From Terrisporobacter petrolearius (GTDB taxonomy: Bacteria; Bacillota; Clostridia; Peptostreptococcales; Peptostreptococcaceae), in NCBI RefSeq assembly GCF_020748185.1, contig NZ_JAHZMO010000034.1, positions 1-36,379 on the forward strand: a stretch of DNA of 36,379 bases, given 5' to 3'. Shown piece by piece: positions 31,782-36,379 of the stretch. A model generated the notes under the pieces. The model saw nothing but the letters and a program-made list of their open reading frames with translations. It had not been told where the DNA came from and ran no database searches. Position numbers and translations under genes: made by a program. Position 1 is the first letter of the stretch. Each line of letters begins with the position of its first letter.

Positions 31782-32048
31782 TTGTTATTTGAAAATAAAC
31801 ATTTAGTAATTAAGGGTATTGAAAGAAAGCAAGAAGATAAATTATATGACTTTTCTGTGGATATAAAAGACTTTTATACACCTAATATTAATATTAAATT
31901 TGATTATGAAAAGCAAAAAATAGTATCTGTTGGTATTGATGAAGATGAGAATGATAATGAGCCCAAAAACCATGTGGCTTACAAGTTGATAGATCTATGT
32001 AAACATGATTTATGTATTAAATTTAAATTTATGATTGATCACAATTAA
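31782..32048 (+). CDS. Hypothetical protein, 88 aa, TTG start preferred
   Basis: I do not recognise this small soluble protein. It reads from LLFENKHLVIKGIERK through an alternating strand pattern (LYDFSVDIKDFY, then NINIKFDYEKQKIVSVGID), an acidic turn (DEDENDNEPKNHV), and a helix with two Cys residues (DLCKHDLCIKFKF). The frame is open back to an ATG at 31692, but that start has no SD and its first codons lie inside the terminator of the upstream operon. AAGGATGGTGAT (31768-31779) stands directly before a TTG at 31782, so I prefer that start. The longer version would be 118 residues. A bidirectional terminator follows. Confidence 0.6.
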   Translation: MLFENKHLVIKGIERKQEDKLYDFSVDIKDFYTPNINIKFDYEKQKIVSVGIDEDENDNEPKNHVAYKLIDLCKHDLCIKFKFMIDHN

Positions 32049-32079
32049 AAAAACCTATCTACAATTAGATAGGTTTTTT
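32049..32079. terminator. Bidirectional terminator between convergent genes
   Basis: AAAAACCTATCT (32049-32060) pairs perfectly with AGATAGGTTTTT (32067-32078) around ACAATT, with T runs on both strands. Confidence 0.92.
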
Positions 32080-32088
32080 ATATTGAAC

Positions 32089-33195
32089 TTATTTTAAAAC
32101 TCTCCTAGGGATCTTATATTTAATATTGCTTTCAATTTCTTCTAATGTTCTAGTGTTTTTAGGATCAACAAACATACAAGTATAACCATCTTCTCCAGCT
32201 CTACCAGTTCTACCTATACGATGAATATAATCTTCACTAGTTTCTGGGATATCGTAGTTATAAATATGAGTTATACCAGTAATATCAAGCCCTCTAGATG
32301 CTACATCTGTAGCGATTAGATATTGAATATCAGCTTTTCTAAAAGATTTCATTATTCTCTCACGCTTAGCTTGAGAAATATCACTATGTAATTTTTCACA
32401 ATTATAGCCATCAATAGCAAGAGACTCTTCTAAAGCATCAACTCTTCTTTTTGTTCTACAAAAAATAATTGCCATAAATGGATTATCTTCATTCAACACT
32501 TTACATAAAGCATCTTTTTTATGTCTATCTATAGTTTCGACAACTTCTTGTTTTATAGTATCGATAGTAATTTCTTTGCTTTTGATAGTTATTTCAGCAG
32601 GCTCTTTTGTATGCCTATAAGCTAGTTTCTTTACATCAGAATCCATAGTTGCTGAAAAACACAAAGTTTGTCTTTTTTTATTAGTTTCTTTTATAATGGC
32701 TTCCATTTCGTTCTTAAAGCCCATTAAAAGCATTTGGTCAGCTTCATCTATAACAAGTGTTTTTAACTTACTAAGGTTTATAGAATCTCTATCTATATGA
32801 TCCAATAGTCTACCGGGAGTAGCAATTACTAAATGAATACTTCTTTTTAATTTATTTAATTGAGATTTTATATCTTTTCCACCGTAAGCAGCTAATATAT
32901 TTATTTCCTTAGCTTTATTTAATTTTTGAGCAGCTTCACTGATTTGAATAGCAAGTTCTCTAGTTGGAGTAATAATCAATCCTTGAATATTATTATCTTT
33001 TGGATTAATATCCTCAAACATTGGTAATAAGAAAGCGAAGGTTTTACCTGTACCAGTTTGAGATTGAGCAATTATATCTTTTTTATTTAAAATTAAAGGA
33101 ATAGCTTCTTCTTGTATAGGTGTAGGAGCTTTTATTCCTATTTGACTTAACTCATTTACTAAGTCATTACCTATGCCTAATTCTTTAAAATTCAT
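32089..33195 (-). CDS. DEAD-box RNA helicase (short form)
   Basis: The 368-residue ATP-dependent RNA helicase has all core motifs: Q motif (IKAPTPIQEEAIP), Walker A SQTGTGKT, PTRELA, TPGR, DEADQML, SAT, and in the second domain IATDVASRGLD and HRIGRTGRAG. It stops right after the helicase core, without the basic or RNA-binding C-terminal extension of CshA or DbpA, so it is a minimal enzyme. Likely roles are ribosome assembly or RNA turnover, often induced by cold in this family. The SD on the minus strand is AGAGAGG, about seven bases before the ATG at 33195. A leader of roughly 140 bases with a hairpin precedes it. Confidence 0.95.
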   Translation of the reverse strand: MNFKELGIGNDLVNELSQIGIKAPTPIQEEAIPLILNKKDIIAQSQTGTGKTFAFLLPMFEDINPKDNNIQGLIITPTRELAIQISEAAQKLNKAKEINILAAYGGKDIKSQLNKLKRSIHLVIATPGRLLDHIDRDSINLSKLKTLVIDEADQMLLMGFKNEMEAIIKETNKKRQTLCFSATMDSDVKKLAYRHTKEPAEITIKSKEITIDTIKQEVVETIDRHKKDALCKVLNEDNPFMAIIFCRTKRRVDALEESLAIDGYNCEKLHSDISQAKRERIMKSFRKADIQYLIATDVASRGLDITGITHIYNYDIPETSEDYIHRIGRTGRAGEDGYTCMFVDPKNTRTLEEIESNIKYKIPRRVLK

Positions 33196-33262
33196 ATTTA
33201 CGACCTCTCTTTATAAATTTTACTTCTCTAAATTTTAAGTAACAAATATATCTAAATAAAAG

Positions 33263-33292
33263 TTCCTATATATTAGTTTAAAGCCATAGGAA
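33263..33292 (-). promoter_or_regulatory. Hairpin in the leader of the helicase gene
   Basis: TTCCTAT (33263-33269) and ATAGGAA (33286-33292) form a perfect seven-pair stem, with outer TATCT/AGATA arms extending it. It lies within the predicted 5' leader of the minus-strand helicase gene. The rest of 33196-33589 contains no gene. Confidence 0.35.
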
Positions 33293-33344
33293 AGATATAG
33301 AGTATGAAAAGAGAAGTTAATTTTATATATTTTTTATCTAATTT

Positions 33345-33353
33345 ATAATATCA
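33345..33353 (-). promoter_or_regulatory. Extended -10 promoter element for the helicase gene
   Basis: On the minus strand, TGATATTAT fits the extended -10 pattern (TG-N-TATTAT). No good -35 box is visible at the proper distance, although TTGACG lies further upstream. The start would give a leader of about 140 bases. Confidence 0.35.
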
Positions 33354-33589
33354 CATTAGAAGAATAAATCCTACGTCAATGCAAATTAAATGTTATTATT
33401 TTAATATTTAACCAAGAAGATACTCTTAATACATAGAAAAATAAAATAATATTTTGAAAATTAATAAAAAAGGTTGAATTTTAGCCTAATTTTTAGAATA
33501 GATTTACTTGTGAATTACAAGGGATTTCATTGTAAATAAAGAAACTATCATATATTGAAGGAAATAAATATGAATAGAGGTGTTATAAA

Positions 33590-33901
33590 ATGGGATTATT
33601 TAAAACAAAATCACAAGATGATTGGAAAGTTAATTATATTAAAGAGTTTAATGAAATGAGAGATGCTTATGAAGAAAAATTAAGAGCAAAGCAAATGGAA
33701 ATAGAGAGCTTAAAAGAGGAGATAGAGCATTTAAAATTATTAAGAAACAATTTGAAACCAAAAGAAAAGCAAATTAAAGACTCAGATATTGAGCAAATAA
33801 AAGAGCTAAGAAATGATGGGCTTAGCTATCGAGAAATATCAAAGGAAACTTCATGGAGTAAAGCAACAGTTTGTAGAGTTTTAAATGGATTATACGACTA
33901 A
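33590..33901 (+). CDS. Coiled-coil plus helix-turn-helix protein, 103 aa
   Basis: The N-terminal 55 residues form a charged coiled coil (MRDAYEEKLRAKQMEIESLK, then EEIEHLKLLRNNLK). Residues 63-100 form a helix-turn-helix of the resolvase/invertase or IS30 type, with LRNDGLSYREISKETSWSKA and then TVCRVLNG. The combination suggests a small DNA-binding dimer, but no target or family name can be given. AGAGGTG lies about seven bases before the ATG. It is divergent from the helicase gene across a 394-base gap and is followed by the CPBP-type gene, which has its own promoter-like box. Confidence 0.75.
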   Translation: MGLFKTKSQDDWKVNYIKEFNEMRDAYEEKLRAKQMEIESLKEEIEHLKLLRNNLKPKEKQIKDSDIEQIKELRNDGLSYREISKETSWSKATVCRVLNGLYD

Positions 33902-33952
33902 TTAAAGACTTAAATTATTATGATTTTATATTTCTATATATTACTAATACTG

Positions 33953-33961
33953 TGCTATAAT
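33953..33961 (+). promoter_or_regulatory. Extended -10 element before the CPBP-type gene
   Basis: TGCTATAAT is a perfect extended -10 box. It overlaps the ATG at 33960, which makes that codon an unlikely translation start and supports the GTG at 33996. Confidence 0.6.
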
Positions 33962-33995
33962 GAATACTATACAAAATAAATTGTGGGTGATATGT

Positions 33996-34691
33996 GTGGA
34001 TATAAAAGAAGATAGATATATTTCTAAAAATAAAGAATATGTTCTAGATGCTATTATTTTGATGGTTATAGTACAGATTGCTAGGGTAATTATAAAATAT
34101 ATATTTTTAAGTCAGTTAAACTTCACATTGGAAAATGTTAATATTGCTAACATTATATCTATTATGTTAGTTGGTATAAGTTTTTCTCTTATTTTGAGAG
34201 GAAATGATTTATTCAATCCGCCAGGACAAAGGTTGGTTAAGTTAAATAACAGATATGATAATAAAAAAATTAGATTAATATTAGGTGGTATCGCTTTATG
34301 TGCCATATTTGTATCTCCATACTTTTATGGAGGATATGTATCATCTAACTTGATAATACTTACATTAGCTTTAATAGCTCAACCTATATTTGAAGAAGTG
34401 ATTTTTAGAGATTACATATGGAACTATATTAGAAGTTTTCAAAAAGATGAAAAAAAAGTTTTAGTAATTGTAAGTTTGTTATCAGCTTTATTTAAAATAG
34501 GTTATTGGGACATAGTAAGTCAGAACCTAAGTGTAGTTGGTAGTTCATTTTTTACAATCGATATAATTATTTCAAAGGTGTTCTTTGGTTTAATAATAGC
34601 ATTTATACTTGGAATGGTTAAAATAAAATATAAAGATACTTATTTATGTATATTTATACATAGTTTGATGAATGCTTTTTTTGTACGATAA
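33996..34691 (+). CDS. CPBP-family (CAAX protease-like / Abi) membrane protein
   Basis: The 231-residue protein has about six to seven membrane helices and belongs to the CPBP intramembrane metalloprotease family, which includes bacteriocin self-immunity proteins. Motif 1 EEVIFR is at residues 133-138, and motif 3 HSLMN at 222-226. Motif 2, normally FxxxH, appears as FKIGY (166-170), so one metal-binding His seems replaced by Tyr. Activity is therefore doubtful. I chose the GTG at 33996 because GGGTGAT (33985-33991) precedes it. The in-frame ATG at 33960 has no SD and lies in a -10 box. No bacteriocin gene is adjacent, so its job is open. Confidence 0.82.
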   Translation: MDIKEDRYISKNKEYVLDAIILMVIVQIARVIIKYIFLSQLNFTLENVNIANIISIMLVGISFSLILRGNDLFNPPGQRLVKLNNRYDNKKIRLILGGIALCAIFVSPYFYGGYVSSNLIILTLALIAQPIFEEVIFRDYIWNYIRSFQKDEKKVLVIVSLLSALFKIGYWDIVSQNLSVVGSSFFTIDIIISKVFFGLIIAFILGMVKIKYKDTYLCIFIHSLMNAFFVR

Positions 34692-34763
34692 GTTTTTAAT
34701 AAATATGGAATAACTAAAATGACTTGATAAAATAATAAGTAAAAGGAAGATCATTATTTTGAG

Positions 34764-34792
34764 TTCACTTATACTTATAGATTTCTTATAAT
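34764..34792 (+). promoter_or_regulatory. Promoter of the chorismate mutase / DAHP synthase operon
   Basis: TTCACT (34764-34769) and a perfect TATAAT (34787-34792) are separated by 17 bases. Transcription would start near 34799, giving a leader of about 95 bases that contains two hairpins. Confidence 0.6.
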
Positions 34793-34817
34793 AATAAAAT
34801 AAATAAGAAACTATTGA

Positions 34818-34868
34818 AATATCTATATAAATTAGATATTATTAGAGAGCTCATAAGCTCTCTTTTTT
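34818..34868 (+). promoter_or_regulatory. Leader with terminator (possible attenuator) before the aro genes
   Basis: Between the promoter and the gene, AATATCTA (34818-34825) pairs with TAGATATT (34833-34840). Directly after it, AGAGAGCT (34844-34851) pairs with AGCTCTCT (34856-34863) and runs into six T residues. A full intrinsic terminator in a leader, 26 bases before the start codon, suggests transcription attenuation. There is no T-box motif, no leader peptide ATG and no known riboswitch that I recognise. If the promoter call is wrong, this is simply the terminator of the upstream gene. Confidence 0.5.
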
Positions 34869-34894
34869 AAATTAAATAAGAAAGGAATAAAATT

Positions 34895-35167
34895 ATGGAC
34901 AACTTAAAGAAGTACAGAGACGAAATAGATGAAATAGATAAGCAGATAACTGAATTATTTGAAAGACGTATGGATATATCTAGAGAAATATCAAGATGCA
35001 AAAAAGAACAAGAAATAGGTATTTTAAATGCTAGAAGAGAAGAAGAAGTTATTCAAAAGAATTTATCTTATTTAAAAAACAAGGACTACAGATTTGTATT
35101 AGAAGGATTTTTTAGAAATTTAATGAATTTAAGCAAACTGATACAAAATGAAGAAAATCACCGCTAA
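34895..35167 (+). CDS. Chorismate mutase, AroQ type
   Basis: The 90-residue all-helical enzyme converts chorismate to prephenate, the step toward phenylalanine and tyrosine. The AroQ pattern is clear: LKKYRDEIDEIDKQITELFERRM (in two pieces, about residues 4-26), the REISRCKKEQ helix, and ILNARREEEVIQ, with Arg and Lys residues that bind the substrate. It is a monofunctional domain, not fused to prephenate dehydratase or DAHP synthase. The SD AAAGGAA lies about eight bases before the ATG. The DAHP synthase gene begins 17 bases after it; in some bacteria these two proteins form a complex through which prephenate controls the pathway. Confidence 0.93.
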   Translation: MDNLKKYRDEIDEIDKQITELFERRMDISREISRCKKEQEIGILNARREEEVIQKNLSYLKNKDYRFVLEGFFRNLMNLSKLIQNEENHR

Positions 35168-35184
35168 ATAGAGGGAGGCAAACT

Positions 35185-36189
35185 ATGATTGTAGTAATGG
35201 AAAAAGACTACACTAGTGACGATATAAATCAAGTAGTAAATTATATAACAAATAAAAATTTAGGCGTTAATGTGTCAAAAGGAAAACACAACTGTGTTAT
35301 AGGTATATTAGGAGATGCATCAGAATCTGATTTAGAAATAGTTAAAAATTTAAAATGTGTATGGAAAATATTAAAGGTTGAAGAACCATATAAAAAAGCA
35401 AATAGATTATTTCATCCAGAAGATACCATTATAAATATAAATGATAATAAAATTGGAAATAAACACCTTGGAATAATAGCTGGTCCTTGCGCAGTAGAAA
35501 GTGAAGAGCAAATTGTTGACATTGCAAGAAAAGTAAAAAAAAGTGGAGCTAACTTTTTAAGAGGAGGAGCCTTTAAGCCGAGAACCTCTCCATACAGTTT
35601 CCAAGGATTAGAGCTAGATGGACTTAAGCTAATGGAAGTTGCAAAGAAAGAAACAGGCCTTCCTATTATATCTGAGCTTATGTCAATTAGTTATTTAGAT
35701 GAATTTATGGATATTGTTGACATAATACAAATAGGTGCAAGAAATATGCAAAACTATGATTTGTTAAAACAAGTAGGAAAAACGGATAAGCCTATAATAT
35801 TAAAAAGAGGGCTTTCTTCAACAATAGAAGAATGGCTTCTTAGCGCAGAGCATATTATGGCAGGTGGTAATGAAAATATAATTTTATGTGAAAGGGGAAT
35901 AAGGACTTTTGAAACATATACTAGAAATACTTTAGATTTAAGCGCTATTCCTGTAGTAAAAAAACATTCACATTTACCTATAATAGTAGATCCAAGTCAT
36001 GGAACTGGAAGTAGCGAATACGTGGAGTCTATGTCAAAAGCTGCTGTAGTTGCAGGGTGTGATGGTCTTATGATAGAAGTCCACAATAATCCTCAAAAGG
36101 CTTTATCTGATGGGCAACAATCAATAACACCAGAACAATTTGATAAACTTATGAAAAAAATAAAAATACTTTCTAACGTAGAAGATTAA
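35185..36189 (+). CDS. aroF: 3-deoxy-7-phosphoheptulonate (DAHP) synthase, type I beta with N-terminal regulatory domain
   Basis: The 334-residue enzyme condenses phosphoenolpyruvate and erythrose 4-phosphate, the first step of the shikimate pathway. Residues 1-70 are a ferredoxin-like regulatory domain (MIVVMEKDYTSDDINQVVNY), as in the Thermotoga enzyme. The catalytic barrel contains IAGPCAVES, FLRGGAFKPRTSPYSFQG, IGARNMQNYDLL, ILKRG and PIIVDPSHGTG, with the metal-binding Cys, His, Glu and Asp residues in these blocks. The GAGGGAGG site lies a few bases before the ATG. It is the second gene after chorismate mutase, fitting joint feedback control of aromatic amino acid synthesis. No clear terminator follows until 36319. 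Confidence 0.96.
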   Translation: MIVVMEKDYTSDDINQVVNYITNKNLGVNVSKGKHNCVIGILGDASESDLEIVKNLKCVWKILKVEEPYKKANRLFHPEDTIININDNKIGNKHLGIIAGPCAVESEEQIVDIARKVKKSGANFLRGGAFKPRTSPYSFQGLELDGLKLMEVAKKETGLPIISELMSISYLDEFMDIVDIIQIGARNMQNYDLLKQVGKTDKPIILKRGLSSTIEEWLLSAEHIMAGGNENIILCERGIRTFETYTRNTLDLSAIPVVKKHSHLPIIVDPSHGTGSSEYVESMSKAAVVAGCDGLMIEVHNNPQKALSDGQQSITPEQFDKLMKKIKILSNVED

Positions 36190-36198
36190 AAATAAAAA

Positions 36199-36239
36199 GA
36201 GACTGTGAAGTTTTTTCTGTAAATAGCTTTCTATGATAA
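36199..36239 (+). repeat. Solo terminus of an IS256-like element
   Basis: GAGACTGTGAAG begins ten bases after the aroF stop and is followed by CTGTAAATA and then GCTTTCTATGATAAG, matching the terminus at 136-83 on the other strand. Here the 13 bases between the last two blocks are missing and no transposase start follows, so this is a decayed or partial end with its interior to the right. Confidence 0.5.
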
Positions 36240-36244
36240 GTTTA

Positions 36245-36283
36245 TTAAGGCGTGGATATGAAAATTATGTATCCATGCCTTAA
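36245..36283. repeat. Hairpin-forming inverted repeat
   Basis: TTAAGGCGTGGATA (36245-36258) and TATCCATGCCTTAA (36270-36283) form a 14-pair stem with one G-T pair and an 11-base loop. There is no T run on either side, so it may not be a terminator; it could belong to the IS remnant. Confidence 0.6.
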
Positions 36284-36318
36284 TTTGAATGTAATTCCAA
36301 TTTAATTGCATGTCAAGT

Positions 36319-36343
36319 ACACCTTGTAAAAAGGTGTTTTTTT
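36319..36343 (+). terminator. Rho-independent terminator
   Basis: ACACCTT (36319-36325) pairs with AAGGTGT (36331-36337), followed by a run of T residues (36337-36343). It is the first good plus-strand terminator after aroF, about 130 bases downstream of its stop, and may end that operon. Confidence 0.7.
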
Positions 36344-36379
36344 AGAAATAATTTGTTTTTTAAATAAGTCTTCCTTCAT

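Noticed and set aside
34692..34894. T-box riboswitch before the chorismate mutase gene.
   Set aside because: The conserved T-box sequence that pairs with the tRNA end is absent; only a stem and terminator are seen.
36302..36379. Open minus-strand frame of 25 codons at the right edge, possibly the C-terminus of a gene outside the window.
   Set aside because: It overlaps a terminator hairpin, has no recognisable motif and is too short to support. Sequence beyond the window would decide it.

Overview
The window is chromosome-like DNA from a low-GC, spore-forming, anaerobic member of the Clostridia, most likely Peptostreptococcaceae (the Paraclostridium / Paeniclostridium / Romboutsia / Clostridioides neighbourhood). 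The evidence is the very AT-rich composition, an alpha/beta-type small acid-soluble spore protein, formate-tetrahydrofolate ligase, a SigI/RsgI pair, an agr-type peptide signalling locus, strong purine-rich Shine-Dalgarno (SD) sites and many stem-loop plus T-run terminators. The genus is an inference. No tRNA, rRNA, CRISPR array or prophage was seen.

Layout. 1-140: outer end of an IS256-like element with the first codons of its transposase, leaving the window leftwards. 144-4574: tocopherol-cyclase-like protein, SAM methyltransferase, cardiolipin synthase, unknown small protein. 4730-4945: spore DNA-binding protein. 5100-8325: signalling region with a five-helix membrane protein, AgrB, a 35-residue AgrD pro-peptide, then a membrane GGDEF + HD-GYP cyclic-di-GMP enzyme. 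8402-13499: unknown protein, glucose-type PTS permease with a cre box at its promoter, and Fhs. 13717-16566: PspA, zinc-ribbon membrane protein and SPFH protein, resembling Bacillus YdjF/YdjG/YdjI. 16814-18858: putative winged-helix protein, a probable small RNA, a CmpB-like membrane protein and a 56-residue BFD-like [2Fe-2S] protein. 19286-22418: threonine ammonia-lyase, and on the other strand a CoA-disulfide-reductase-like flavoprotein with a thioredoxin-fold protein. 22584-23539: a small reading frame broken by TGA and an unknown protein. 23787-28525: a MarR regulator with a heterodimeric ABC exporter. 28673-32048: aldo/keto reductase, then sigI-rsgI-yaiI and a small unknown gene. 32089-34691: DEAD-box helicase, a coiled-coil/HTH protein and a CPBP-type membrane protein. 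34764-36189: chorismate mutase and DAHP synthase behind a leader with a terminator. 36199-36379: a solo IS end and two hairpins.

How the parts work together. The agr genes make and export a cyclic peptide signal, but no AgrC/AgrA pair is present. A kinase-less membrane protein and a c-di-GMP enzyme flank them instead, which makes a peptide-to-c-di-GMP link the most interesting hypothesis here. Several modules address envelope and redox stress: the PspA/SPFH set, SigI/RsgI, MarR-ABC exporter, cardiolipin synthase, and CoA-disulfide reductase with a PerR-like palindrome. The second notable candidate is a non-coding RNA at about 18020-18111 with two hairpins that both expose a CCCTC loop, a motif suited to pairing with Shine-Dalgarno sequences. 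All functional statements come from reading motifs; no database search was run.
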